Shown: positions 1-8,243, counted from the first letter of the stretch. The stretch is 64,000 bases of DNA from Candidatus Gastranaerophilales bacterium (GCA_944323145.1 CALURJ010000003.1:62001-126000); one strand, 5' to 3'. The notes: generated by a model not told the origin, from the sequence alone. A program made the numbers and translations.

Positions 1-1703
1 AAATAGCAGAACTTGCAGGTTTCAGTGTTCCAGAAACTTCAAAAATTCTTTTAGCAGAAAGACCTTCCGTAGATTGGGAAGATCCATTCTCAAGAGAAAA
101 ATTGTCCCCGATTTTGACAATGTATAAAGCAAAAGACTTTGAAGATGCTACAGAAATGGCTTACGAACTTGTATCTAAAGGTGGTGCAGGTCACTCTGCA
201 GACCTTTACACAGATACCCGACATCAGGAAAGAATTGACAAATTCTCAGAAAAAATGCCTGCTTGCCGTGTATTGATTAACTCTCCATCTGCTCAAGGCG
301 GTATTGGTGATTTATACAACTTTAAGCTTGAACCGTCATTATCTCTTGGCTGCGGTTCATGGGGTAAAAACGCAATATCAGGTAATATCGGCGTTGAAAA
401 CTTATTAAACTACAAAACAGTTGCAGAAAGGAGAGAAAACATGCTCTGGTTTAAAGTTCCGCCAAAAGTTTACTTCAAAAGAGGTGCAGTTGATCTGGCA
501 CTTCGTGAACTCCAAGGCAAGAAACGTGCCTTTATTGTAACTGACAGATTTTTGTTCAATTCAGGTGCAGTAGATCATATTGTTAACGTATTGGACGAAG
601 TTGGTATTGATCATCAAATCTTCTTTGATGTTAAACCGGATCCTACATTGTCTACAATTAATCAGGCTATGGAAATTATCAGACCTTACGAACCTGATAT
701 AATTATATCGCTCGGCGGCGGTTCTCCGATGGATGCTGCTAAGATTATGTGGTTAATGTATGAACAGCCTGATACAGTATTTGAAGATATCTCAATGAGA
801 TTTATGGATATCAGAAAGAGAATCTGCCGTATCCCTGAATTAGGTAAAAAAGCAACAATGGTTGCAATTCCTACAACTTCAGGTACCGGTTCTGAAGTTA
901 CACCGTTTGCAATCATCACTGATGATGAAACTCACGTAAAATATGCTATTGCTGATTATGCTTTAACTCCTAACATGGCAATCATTGACCCGAACTTTGT
1001 TGACGGTATGCCAAAAGGATTAACGGCAGCATCAGGTATAGATGCATTAGTTCACTCAATTGAAGCTTATGTATCTTCTATGGCTACAAACTTCACAAAT
1101 TCAAATGCACTGGAAGCTGCAAAACTTGTATTCAGATACCTTGAAAGATCATGGTCTGAAGGTGCAAACGATCCAATTGCAAGAGAAAAAATGCACTATG
1201 CAGCAACAATTGCAGGTATGGCATTTGCAAACGCATTCTTAGGATTGTGCCACTCAATGGCTCACAAACTCGGTGCTATGTTTAACGTACCTCACGGTGT
1301 TGCAAACGCATTGTTAATCAGACAGGTAATCAAATACAATGCTGTAGATTGTCCGAAAAAACAATGTATCTTCCCGCAATACAAATTCCCGAATGCAAAA
1401 GCAAAATATGCTCAAATTGCTGATGAACTTGGTTTAGGCGGAAAGAATGACGATGAAAAAGTTGAATTGTTAATTCAGGCAATCGACAAATTGATGAAAG
1501 CTGTAAATCTTCCGAATTCTATCAAAGACTTTGGCGTAAAAGAAGCAGACTTTAACGCTAAGTTGGATGAAATGGTTGAATTGGCATTTGACGATCAATG
1601 TACAGGTGCTAACCCGGCTTATCCGTTGATGGAAGATATCAAGGCTATTTACAAAGATGCTTACGAAGGTATTGTAAGAGATTACTACCCGACTAAGAAA
1701 TAA
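1..1703 (+). CDS. adhE: Bifunctional acetaldehyde-CoA/alcohol dehydrogenase, 3' part
   Basis: AdhE reduces acetyl-CoA to acetaldehyde and then ethanol, regenerating NAD+ in fermentation. The frame is open from base 3 with no start, so the gene is cut by the window edge; about 567 residues remain of a family length near 860-900. What is left is the end of the CoA-acylating aldehyde dehydrogenase domain followed by the complete iron-dependent alcohol dehydrogenase domain. Visible motifs are the nucleotide-binding SLGGGSPMDAAK, and the iron ligands in GIDALVHSIEAY (Asp, His) and CHSMAHKLGAMFNVPHG (two His). A TTG at 102 is internal and not a start. A strong terminator follows 20 bp after the stop. 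The gene indicates a fermentative, probably anaerobic, lifestyle. Confidence 0.96.
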   Translation, partial: IAELAGFSVPETSKILLAERPSVDWEDPFSREKLSPILTMYKAKDFEDATEMAYELVSKGGAGHSADLYTDTRHQERIDKFSEKMPACRVLINSPSAQGGIGDLYNFKLEPSLSLGCGSWGKNAISGNIGVENLLNYKTVAERRENMLWFKVPPKVYFKRGAVDLALRELQGKKRAFIVTDRFLFNSGAVDHIVNVLDEVGIDHQIFFDVKPDPTLSTINQAMEIIRPYEPDIIISLGGGSPMDAAKIMWLMYEQPDTVFEDISMRFMDIRKRICRIPELGKKATMVAIPTTSGTGSEVTPFAIITDDETHVKYAIADYALTPNMAIIDPNFVDGMPKGLTAASGIDALVHSIEAYVSSMATNFTNSNALEAAKLVFRYLERSWSEGANDPIAREKMHYAATIAGMAFANAFLGLCHSMAHKLGAMFNVPHGVANALLIRQVIKYNAVDCPKKQCIFPQYKFPNAKAKYAQIADELGLGGKNDDEKVELLIQAIDKLMKAVNLPNSIKDFGVKEADFNAKLDEMVELAFDDQCTGANPAYPLMEDIKAIYKDAYEGIVRDYYPTKK

Positions 1704-1722
1704 TTATAATTCAGCTGAAAGT

Positions 1723-1755
1723 TAAAAAGGAGTCGTTTTAAACGGCTCCTTTTTG
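1723..1755 (+). terminator. Rho-independent terminator after adhE
   Basis: The arms AAAAAGGAGTCGTTT and AAACGGCTCCTTTTT form a near-perfect stem ending in a T run, starting 20 bp after the adhE stop codon. The A-tract on the other side makes it potentially bidirectional. Confidence 0.9.
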
Positions 1756-1829
1756 TAAGATATTATATTTTATTTATAATGATTATCTTGACTTTTTAGT
1801 ATGTCTTTTTTATTATAAAGTAACGTTAA

Positions 1830-1901
1830 GGCGACATGGCCAAGTGGTAAGGCAGGAGCCTGCAAAGCTCTTATCCCCCAGTTCGAATCTGGGTGTCGCC
1901 T
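1830..1901 (+). tRNA. tRNA-Cys (GCA)
   Basis: The acceptor stem GGCGACA pairs perfectly with TGTCGCC. The anticodon loop CTGCAAA carries GCA (Cys), and the T-arm reads CCCAG-TTCGAAT-CTGGG. The discriminator base is T, as expected for tRNA-Cys. CCA is not encoded. A run of T follows directly and may terminate transcription. Confidence 0.95.
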
Positions 1902-1926
1902 TTTTTATATTTGTTTTTATCGACTA

Positions 1927-1961
1927 TTGACATAATTTTTATATACTGATATAATTTTTGT
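1927..1961 (+). promoter_or_regulatory. Consensus sigma70-type promoter, probably giving a leaderless mRNA
   Basis: A perfect -35 TTGACA (1927-1932) is followed after exactly 17 bp by a perfect -10 TATAAT (1950-1955). Only six bases (TTTTGT) separate the -10 box from the ATG at 1962, so transcription should begin at or next to the start codon. No Shine-Dalgarno sequence can fit. Confidence 0.8.
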
Positions 1962-2663
1962 ATGTTTAAGAAAAGTTGGTTATTGGTATTATTTCTTTTG
2001 GTGTTTTTACCTTTACAGGTGAGTGCTGATATTACACTAAAATTTAACGGATTTATTGCTGATGAAGCAAATTTGTTGTCAGATGAGGTCGAAAATGATT
2101 TAAATATGACTTTATGGGATTTGCAAAAAAAATCGGGTGCAGATCTTGTTGTAGTTACACTCCCTTCTTTAAACGGAAGAACTGTTGAAGAAGTTGCAAT
2201 TGATATAGGGCGTTCATACAAGTTGGGTGCTGTAGGTAAAAATAACGGCATGGTATATTTGACGGCTTTAAATGAGCGGAAAATGCGTATTGAACAAGGG
2301 TTGGGATTAGAAGATAAAATTCCAGTCAGTACTCTTGAAAATATAATGAATAATGATATTCTGCCCTATTATAAGCAAAATAGCTATGAAACGGGTATAA
2401 GGAGAGGTACTTATCGTTTGGCTCAAACCGTTGCTCAGGCTGAAGGTGTTAAAATCAAGAAGCAAGGTGTCTGTCCGCCTGCATTATCGCCTTCATCTTC
2501 CGGTTCGAAAAGCAGCGGCGGTGATATTCCTTGGTGGGCTTGGCCTATAGTTATATTAGGAGCGTTATGTTCACCACGCCGCAGAAGATTTAATTCTAGC
2601 AGTTTCGGCGGTTTTGGCGGAGGCGGAGGCTTTGGCGGAAGCGGTTGTTCAGGAAGCTGGTAA
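1962..2663 (+). CDS. TPM-domain (YgcG-like) exported protein
   Basis: A 233-residue protein. It has an N-terminal signal peptide (basic MFKK, hydrophobic core to about residue 22, then SAD). A TPM domain of about 120 residues follows (FIADEANLLSDEVENDL, GADLVVVTL, NGMVYL, MRIEQGLGLE). Near residues 190-202 is a hydrophobic stretch (WWAWPIVILGAL), then an Arg-rich patch and a Gly-rich tail ending GGGGFGGSGCSGSW. This order is the usual YgcG architecture: an extracytoplasmic TPM domain anchored by one membrane segment with a glycine-rich end. TPM proteins have been linked to photosystem repair in plants and cyanobacteria, but the bacterial role is unclear. The 144 bp after it hold nothing I recognise. 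Confidence 0.85.
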   Translation: MFKKSWLLVLFLLVFLPLQVSADITLKFNGFIADEANLLSDEVENDLNMTLWDLQKKSGADLVVVTLPSLNGRTVEEVAIDIGRSYKLGAVGKNNGMVYLTALNERKMRIEQGLGLEDKIPVSTLENIMNNDILPYYKQNSYETGIRRGTYRLAQTVAQAEGVKIKKQGVCPPALSPSSSGSKSSGGDIPWWAWPIVILGALCSPRRRRFNSSSFGGFGGGGGFGGSGCSGSW

Positions 2664-2807
2664 ACTGGCTTTAGGGCGGAAAGGGTAAAAAAACGGTAGC
2701 AAGCGCAAGAGGAAATTCTAAAAAATTTCAGAAATAAAAACCAAAAGCGCAGCGACTGACAAAAATATATTAAAAATTGCAACGGATATCGACAGAAAGG
2801 GCAAAAA

Positions 2808-3509
2808 ATGAAGAATTTGGATAAATTTTTAGAAGATTTAAAATTTAATTTAGGTGACAATTTAGTATCTGTTTTTGCTTTCGGTTCGCAGGCTAATGTT
2901 GAGGATGCTAAAAATAATCTCAATCTTATGATTGTTACCAATCAGCTAACTGCTGAGAATTTGTATGCGATATCAAAACCTGTTCAAAAATGGGTTAAGG
3001 CAAAAAATCCTGTCCCTGTAATTATGAACAGAGATGAATGGTATTCTTCGTTCGACGTATACACTATTGAATACTCTGATATGAAAGATAATTACCGCCT
3101 TTTGTACGGAGAAGACCTTGTTCCGTCAATCAATATAAATAAATATTTTTTACGTCTGGAATGCGAATCAGAGATTAAAAATCTTCTTTTAAAATATAAA
3201 AATAATTTCTTAATGAATATTCGCTCAGATAGAGAAATGAAAAAAGTTCTAAATAATGTTATAAAGACACTTGTTGTTATGTTCAGAGCTGTTTTAAGGC
3301 TTCATGACAGACCGGTGCCTTACAGAGCAGTTGACATTATAGAACATTGTTCCGAATTTTTATCTTTTAACAAAGTTGTTATAACAAAACTTGCTAAAAT
3401 GAAATATGAAAATGATGACTGTAACAAGCAAGAATTGTTATTTATGGAAAGCGAACTGCTAAAAGATATTCAAACTATTTTAAAACAAGTTGATGCTATG
3501 CATTTTTAA
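2808..3509 (+). CDS. Nucleotidyltransferase-fold protein lacking the catalytic aspartates
   Basis: A 233-residue protein whose N-terminus resembles the MNT/Pol-beta nucleotidyltransferase fold: the helix-turn motif FAFGSQ at residues 23-28 is followed at the proper distance by NNLNLMIV (36-43). In active members this second segment reads SDIDLLVV. Here both metal-binding aspartates are replaced by asparagine (N37 and N39), so transferase activity is unlikely. The C-terminal half is alpha-helical and resembles nothing I can name. It may act as a binding or scaffold protein, or as half of a HEPN/MNT-like pair, but no partner gene lies next to it. Start chosen at the ATG preceded by GAAAGGGC. 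Confidence 0.6.
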   Translation: MKNLDKFLEDLKFNLGDNLVSVFAFGSQANVEDAKNNLNLMIVTNQLTAENLYAISKPVQKWVKAKNPVPVIMNRDEWYSSFDVYTIEYSDMKDNYRLLYGEDLVPSININKYFLRLECESEIKNLLLKYKNNFLMNIRSDREMKKVLNNVIKTLVVMFRAVLRLHDRPVPYRAVDIIEHCSEFLSFNKVVITKLAKMKYENDDCNKQELLFMESELLKDIQTILKQVDAMHF

Positions 3510-3518
3510 ATTTTTGTG

Positions 3519-3524
3519 CTACAA
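3519..3524 (+). promoter_or_regulatory. Candidate -10 box upstream of the tRNA-Val region
   Basis: TACAAT lies about 10 bp before the broken tRNA copy, so the remnant and the intact tRNA-Val would share one transcript. The -35 is not clear. Confidence 0.4.
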
Positions 3525-3533
3525 TTAATTTAC

Positions 3534-3598
3534 GGGCGATTAGCACTCTGCCGAGCAAAACAATTGATAATTGTTTTGTGAGAGGGGTAGCGCATCGC
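3534..3598 (+). pseudogene. Broken tRNA-Val copy interrupted in the D-loop
   Basis: The first 11 bases (GGGCGATTAGC) are identical to the 5' end of the tRNA-Val gene 100 bp downstream, and GGTAGCGCATC reappears at 3586. Between them the six D-loop bases are replaced by about 41 bp containing a perfect palindrome, CAAAACAATT-gat-AATTGTTTTG (3556-3578). No anticodon arm, T-arm or 3' acceptor strand follows. Just after it is a second near-perfect hairpin (3599-3618). Confidence 0.6.
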
Positions 3599-3634
3599 GT
3601 AAAAACTGAAAGTTTTTACTGCACATTTAAAATA

Positions 3635-3708
3635 CGGGCGATTAGCGCAGTTGGTAGCGCATCACATTGACGTTGTGAGGGTCACGTGTTCGAGTCACGT
3701 ATCGCCCA
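3635..3708 (+). tRNA. tRNA-Val (GAC)
   Basis: The acceptor stem GGGCGAT pairs with ATCGCCC. The D-arm is GCGC...GCGC, the anticodon loop TTGACGT carries GAC (Val), and the T-arm is CACGTG-TTCGAGT-CACGT. The discriminator is A; CCA is not encoded. Immediately downstream, GTTACTTTTT...AAAAAAGTAAC (3709-3741) can form a stem that may act as terminator. Confidence 0.95.
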
Positions 3709-3892
3709 GTTACTTTTTCTTTAGCACAAAAAAAAGTAACCAAAAAGAAAGCAACACTCTAAAATATTTTTTTGTTTTTTGTTGCAAAAAGTAGGCAAAA
3801 AAGAAAAGACCACTTAAGTTAATTTCAGGTAGTACAGACTGTTGTGCAACTAGAAAAAGCAACATAAGGATATTAAAAAATAGGATTTTATT

Positions 3893-4237
3893 ATGCAGGA
3901 CGTTACAATTACAGAATTGGATTCAAATTTATCATTTAAGGCAAAAATTGATAATCCGCCGGAAACTAAACAAAATTTTACAACGGTATATATTGACGAA
4001 AAAGAGGTTAAACGTCCTACCGTTACGCAATCTAGTGGTTTAATTGAAGTAAAAGCTGATAATCCGGATGATGAAGTTGCTGATTTTCTAAATTCTTGGA
4101 AAAGCTCAAAAAAAAGAATTGATTTAATGATTGAAACTGATGAAAACATGTATTTTATAAAGGGTTGTTCGCTTAAGAAATTTGAAGCTCCTAAAAAGGT
4201 GTTTTCAGTTTTTTATAATTCATTTAAGCAGGCTTAA
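3893..4237 (+). CDS. Hypothetical protein, 114 aa
   Basis: An orphan of 114 residues with no signal peptide, membrane segment or motif I recognise. Its alternating beta-type pattern (ITELDSNLSFKAKI, FTTVYIDEKEV, LIEVKAD, RIDLMIETDENMYFIKGCSLKKF) suggests a small beta-sandwich or barrel. The start is the ATG after ATAGGATTTT, a weak ribosome binding site. Its last 4 bp overlap the 3' end of gcvPA on the opposite strand, so the two genes converge with no terminator between them. Confidence 0.55.
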   Translation: MQDVTITELDSNLSFKAKIDNPPETKQNFTTVYIDEKEVKRPTVTQSSGLIEVKADNPDDEVADFLNSWKSSKKRIDLMIETDENMYFIKGCSLKKFEAPKKVFSVFYNSFKQA

Positions 4238-5472
4238 AGGCAGTTTGAATATTTTTCTATATCTTCGTCTGTAATCATTTCTGTTGCAGCTACAAGTATT
4301 TTGTTGTTATCAAGTTTTAATCCGCCTATAATATTATTTTCTTTAAGCTTTGAAAGAGTTTTCTCTGCATCTTTTACTTGGATAACAAATTCGTTAAAAA
4401 ACTGTTTATTTAGAGTTTTTATACCTTTTTGTGCAAGTTTTTCTGACAGTTTGTGAGCCATTTTTGCTGACAGATATGATGCCTGTTTAAAACCTTTTTC
4501 TCCCATAACTGTGAGATATAAAGTCGCACATAAGCCCATTAAAGCCTGATTTGAACAAATGTTGCTTGTGGCTTTTTCCCGTTTTATGTGTTGTTCTCTG
4601 GTTTGAATAGTTAAACAGTATGCAGGATTGCCTTCTGCATCAACAGTTCTGCCTGCAAGACGTCCGGGAATTTGGCGTAAATATTTTTCTTTGCAGGCTA
4701 TAAAACCTGCATACGGCCCGCCATAGGACATAGGCAGCCCTAATGTTTGTATGTCCCCGACAACAATATCTGCGTTGCATGGCGGCTCAATAAGTGCAAG
4801 CGCTGATATATTTGTACAAACAATTAATAATGTATCAACTGCCGGTGTTTGTGTAATTTCTCCGTAAAAATCAGGATTTTGCACCATTATACAGGCAAAA
4901 TCTGACGTATTTTCAGGGATTTCATTGAACATATTGACTTGAATATTGCTTGCCCAGCAGTAAGTTTTGATTACATTGATATATTCGGGATTAAGTTTAC
5001 TAGATACAAGCACTTTGTCTTTTTTAGATATTCTTACGGACATCAAAATTGCTTCTGCACAGGCTGTTGCGCCGTCATACACAGTTGCGTTGGAAACATC
5101 CATTCCCGTTAAACGGCATATCATTGTTTGGAATTCGTACATAACTTGAAGCGTACCTTGCGAAATTTCCGGCTGGTATGGCGTGTATGCTGTCAAAAAT
5201 TCAAATCTGCCAGCAACCTGTGAAATGCAGGCAGGAATAAATTTGTTATATACTCCCGCTCCAAGAAATGTTGTAAAATCCGTATTATTTTTTTTTGCAA
5301 GAGCTTTAATACGTTTTTGTACATCCATTTCGCTAATGGCAGGTTCTAGTTTCATTTCAGCCATGCGTGCTTGTTCGGGAATTTCTTTAAATAAGTCCTC
5401 TATATTTGAAATTCCTATACTGTCAAGCATTTCACGCTTTACTTCATCATTATGTACTAAAAAATTTTTCAT
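4234..5472 (-). CDS. gcvPA: Glycine dehydrogenase (decarboxylating) subunit 1
   Basis: The alpha half of the split P-protein, which decarboxylates glycine and passes the aminomethyl group to lipoyl-GcvH. Diagnostic family segments are FTTFLGAGVYNKFIPA, TAYTPYQPEISQGTLQ, CRLTGMDVSNATVYDGATA and GLPMSYGGPYAGF. At 412 residues it is a little shorter than the usual 440-450. It starts 3 bp after gcvH and is last in a gcvT-gcvH-gcvPA operon. The beta subunit GcvPB, which carries the PLP lysine, does not follow and must be encoded elsewhere if the system works. Confidence 0.95.
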   Translation of the reverse strand: MKNFLVHNDEVKREMLDSIGISNIEDLFKEIPEQARMAEMKLEPAISEMDVQKRIKALAKKNNTDFTTFLGAGVYNKFIPACISQVAGRFEFLTAYTPYQPEISQGTLQVMYEFQTMICRLTGMDVSNATVYDGATACAEAILMSVRISKKDKVLVSSKLNPEYINVIKTYCWASNIQVNMFNEIPENTSDFACIMVQNPDFYGEITQTPAVDTLLIVCTNISALALIEPPCNADIVVGDIQTLGLPMSYGGPYAGFIACKEKYLRQIPGRLAGRTVDAEGNPAYCLTIQTREQHIKREKATSNICSNQALMGLCATLYLTVMGEKGFKQASYLSAKMAHKLSEKLAQKGIKTLNKQFFNEFVIQVKDAEKTLSKLKENNIIGGLKLDNNKILVAATEMITDEDIEKYSNCL

Positions 5473-5475
5473 TTG

Positions 5476-5862
5476 TTATTCCAATTCTTCTTTATAATCT
5501 TCGTATTCCAATAAATCAGCTTCTTCTGTTTCTACATTGCCTGTAGCTTCAATTTTAACAAGCCATCCTTTTTCAAAGCTGTCCTCATTTAAAATTTCAG
5601 GAGTTTCGACAGCATTATTGTTGACTTCAATAATTTTACCGCTGATAGGCATATAAATTTCAGATGCTGCTTTAACAGATTCTACAGTTGCGAAAGTTTC
5701 GCCTTTTTTGAATTCACTTCCGGCATCAGGCAGTTCCAAAAATACTATGTCGCCAAGCTGTTCGACTGCATAATCCGTTAATCCTATGGTGAATGTATTA
5801 TCACCGTTGTCTGATAAATATTCATGTGATTTAGAACATAATAGATTTTCGGGCATAATCAT
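5476..5862 (-). CDS. gcvH: Glycine cleavage system H protein
   Basis: The lipoyl carrier that shuttles the aminomethyl intermediate between P-, T- and L-proteins. At 128 residues it has normal length. The lipoylation motif ESVKAASE places the modified lysine at K64, and the preceding IGLTDYAVEQLGDIVFLELP is the family core. A GGAG site lies 6 bp before the first ATG; a second in-frame ATG two codons later is possible. It sits 16 bp after gcvT and 3 bp before gcvPA. Confidence 0.96.
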   Translation of the reverse strand: MIMPENLLCSKSHEYLSDNGDNTFTIGLTDYAVEQLGDIVFLELPDAGSEFKKGETFATVESVKAASEIYMPISGKIIEVNNNAVETPEILNEDSFEKGWLVKIEATGNVETEEADLLEYEDYKEELE

Positions 5863-5878
5863 TTAATTCTCCATTTCT

Positions 5879-6982
5879 TTATAACTTAACTCTGTTTCTT
5901 TTCTGAATAAAAGGTTTTTTTATAATTTCTGCATCATGTAATTTCTCTCTTATCATAACTTGAACAATTGTTCCTGTGCAAATTTCTTTATTATTATTTA
6001 CATAGGCAAGAGCAATATTTTCTCCCAGTGTCGGGGAAGGTGCGCCGCTTGTAATTATACCGGCTTTTTCACCATTGTAATAAACTTCATATTCGTGGCG
6101 TGCAATTGATCTGTCAAGCATCTTCAACCCGACAAGTTTCTTTTTCCCGCCGTTTTTTAACTGTTCTTCTATAATTTCTTTGCCATTATAATATTCTTTT
6201 TTATCTTTGGGGATTGACCAGCTTAAACCTGCTTCAACAGGCGTTGTATTTTCATCCAAATCGTTGCCGTACAGGTGTAATGCTGCTTCTAATCTCAATG
6301 TATCGCGGGCTCCGAGGCCTATTGGTTTAATCCCGAAATTCTTACCATCTTCAAGAATTTTATCCCACAGATATTCGGAATGTTTGTTTTCAACGAGAAT
6401 TTCATAACCGTCCTCGCCCGTGTATCCTGTACGCGATACAAGAACCTTAATCCCCCCAACTTTATCAGGTTTAATAGTAAAAGATTCCTGTTGATTTGTC
6501 ATGCCGAGTTTACGCATTAAGCCGTCGGCTTTAGGCCCCTGTACGGCAAGAAGTGAATAATTATGGGACTGGTTATCTATTTTTACATCAAATTCCTTGC
6601 TGTTTCTTACCATCCAGTTTAAATCCTCATCAATTCGTGAGGCGTTACAGATTACAAGATATTCTAAAATTCCGAGTTTGTATATAATCAAATCATCGAT
6701 AAGACCGCCTCTTTTATTTGTTAATTGACAGTAAACAGCTTTTTCATAGTTAAGTTTGGAAATATCTTGAGGAACAATTTTATTAAGAAATTCAACGGAA
6801 TCTTTCCCCGAAACAAATACTTCTCCCATATGAGAAACATCAAACAGACCGACATTGTCGCGGACATTTTTGTGTTCTTCAATGATTGATGTATACTGTA
6901 CAGGCATTTCCCACCCCGCAAAGTCAACCATTTTGGCTCCCAGTGCGATATGTTTGTCATGTAAAAAAGTTTCTTTTGTCAT
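5879..6982 (-). CDS. gcvT: Aminomethyltransferase (glycine cleavage T protein)
   Basis: Transfers the methylene carbon from aminomethyl-lipoyl-GcvH to tetrahydrofolate, releasing ammonia. The 367-residue length is normal. Landmarks are the N-terminal MVDFAGWEMPVQY, NVGLFDVSHMGEV, the mid-protein SRTGYTGEDGYEILV and LGARDTLRLEAALHLYGND, and the C-terminal beta-barrel with ITSGAPSPTLGENIALAYV. It is first in the gcvT-gcvH-gcvPA operon and is preceded by a promoter embedded in a large palindrome, which suggests operator control. Confidence 0.97.
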   Translation of the reverse strand: MTKETFLHDKHIALGAKMVDFAGWEMPVQYTSIIEEHKNVRDNVGLFDVSHMGEVFVSGKDSVEFLNKIVPQDISKLNYEKAVYCQLTNKRGGLIDDLIIYKLGILEYLVICNASRIDEDLNWMVRNSKEFDVKIDNQSHNYSLLAVQGPKADGLMRKLGMTNQQESFTIKPDKVGGIKVLVSRTGYTGEDGYEILVENKHSEYLWDKILEDGKNFGIKPIGLGARDTLRLEAALHLYGNDLDENTTPVEAGLSWSIPKDKKEYYNGKEIIEEQLKNGGKKKLVGLKMLDRSIARHEYEVYYNGEKAGIITSGAPSPTLGENIALAYVNNNKEICTGTIVQVMIREKLHDAEIIKKPFIQKRNRVKL

Positions 6983-6986
6983 TTAA

Positions 6987-7040
6987 AATATCCCCCAATT
7001 TGTATATGTATATTGTGCATATATTGAGGGATATTGTCAA
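6987..7040 (-). promoter_or_regulatory. gcv promoter inside a 49-bp palindrome
   Basis: Read on the minus strand, TTGACA (7035-7040) begins a promoter whose spacer and -10 lie inside an imperfect 49-bp palindrome (6987-7035). The palindrome's outer arms are AATATCCCTCAAT and ATTGGGGGATATT. The right arm contains GGGGGA, the probable Shine-Dalgarno of gcvT. The element could therefore be a repressor operator, an RNA hairpin hiding the ribosome site, or a weak terminator for the upstream dnaJ-type gene. Confidence 0.55.
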
Positions 7041-7055
7041 TGTTTTTGTTTAGTT

Positions 7056-8102
7056 TTATAACTCTGCAATTTTTTTGTAAAGTTCAATTTGTTTATCCGA
7101 TAAGTTTTTCGGTATTACGATTTTAATTTTTGCATTTAAATTTCCGTATCCGCCGCCTTTTTGAGGTAATCCAAGCCCTTTTAATCTTAAAGATTGGCCG
7201 GAAGATGTTCTGGGGGGAATCTTAATACTTATTTTACCATGCAGCGTATCTATTTCTTTTTTTGTCCCGAGTACTGCCTCAGGCGGTGTAATTTCTATTT
7301 CTTTAGTTAAGTCAGAGCCGTTAACCTCATATTCTTTATCTTTTATATTAACTATAAGGTATAAATCGCCTTTTCTGCCGTAAGAATCAGATTTCCCTTC
7401 GCCTTTAATTCTGACCTTCTGGCCTTCTGTAATATTTGGCGGAAGTTTAACTTTTATAGATTTTGGTTCTGATTTAAAGCCTGTACCGCCGCATTCACTG
7501 CAATAACCGCCGTTACCCGAACATTTTGTGCAGCGTTCCATATTGTTAAACTTTACAGTTATTGGTTTTTGCTCAAAAATATCCTTAACAGTGACATTTA
7601 AAGTCATTGTGATATCAAGATCTTCTGATTTTGAGGTCTGTCCGGTAGTTCTTCTGCGTGAAGTTGTTCTTTGTTGTTGCGCCCCGCCGAAATCAAAGCC
7701 GCCAAAGTTCATACGTTGGGTTCTTGCGCCGCTGCCCATCATATCCCCGAATAATGAACTGAAAAAGTCTGAGAAACCGCCTAAATCTTCGCCGTTAAAA
7801 CTGAAACTCTGGTAGTTTCCACCCTGACCGCCGCCAAAACCGTACTGTTCAAAGCCCGGAGGCGGAGTCCAACTTTGACCGCCCTGCCAGTTAGAGCCTA
7901 AACTGTCATACCTTTCACGTTTTTGTTTATCTCCTAAAACTTCATAAGCTTCATTAATATCTTTAAATTTACTCTCGGCTTCTTTAGTTTTATTAACATC
8001 CGGGTGATATTTTCGCGCAAGTTTTCTGTAGGCTGATTTAATCTCGGCTTCTGTTGCATCACGTTTTACACCCAATATATCATAGTAATCTTTATATTCC
8101 AT
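7056..8102 (-). CDS. DnaJ-family co-chaperone with a reduced zinc finger
   Basis: A 348-residue Hsp40. The N-terminal J-domain (residues 1-70) has the HPD triad at 33-35, which stimulates DnaK ATPase. A Gly/Phe/Gln-rich region (about 75-155) follows, then two C-terminal substrate-binding beta domains with [20 protein letters not shown] and [17 protein letters not shown]. Full DnaJ has four CxxCxGxG repeats; here only CTKCSGNGG and CSECGGTG remain, enough for one zinc site. It is thus intermediate between DnaJ and the zinc-free CbpA. It lies between the end of the ribosomal cluster and gcvT, same strand. Confidence 0.9.
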   Translation of the reverse strand: MEYKDYYDILGVKRDATEAEIKSAYRKLARKYHPDVNKTKEAESKFKDINEAYEVLGDKQKRERYDSLGSNWQGGQSWTPPPGFEQYGFGGGQGGNYQSFSFNGEDLGGFSDFFSSLFGDMMGSGARTQRMNFGGFDFGGAQQQRTTSRRRTTGQTSKSEDLDITMTLNVTVKDIFEQKPITVKFNNMERCTKCSGNGGYCSECGGTGFKSEPKSIKVKLPPNITEGQKVRIKGEGKSDSYGRKGDLYLIVNIKDKEYEVNGSDLTKEIEITPPEAVLGTKKEIDTLHGKISIKIPPRTSSGQSLRLKGLGLPQKGGGYGNLNAKIKIVIPKNLSDKQIELYKKIAEL

Positions 8103-8177
8103 ATTTCAGTATCTCCTACTATATATGATAATATAAAAAATTTGAAAACCTGAAATAATTAATTATTTTTTAAGTAT

Positions 8178-8218
8178 TAAAAAAAAGACAGATTTCATAC
8201 AAAATCTGTCTTTTTTTA
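8178..8218 (-). terminator. Terminator after rplR
   Basis: AAAAAAAGACAGATTTcatacAAAATCTGTCTTTTTTT forms a strong stem flanked by A and T runs on both sides, so it works in either direction. It closes the ribosomal protein cluster 26 bp past the rplR stop. Confidence 0.9.
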
Positions 8219-8243
8219 TTTTTTGGGTTAGAGCAGCGTGCTC

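Noticed and set aside
102..104. TTG start for a 533-residue alcohol dehydrogenase
   Set aside because: The frame is open to the window edge and the upstream codons read as AdhE; this TTG is internal.
3850..4149. Minus-strand 99-codon frame opposite the 114-residue orphan
   Set aside because: No ribosome binding site and composition of a shadow frame; the plus-strand reading has better codon use and start context.
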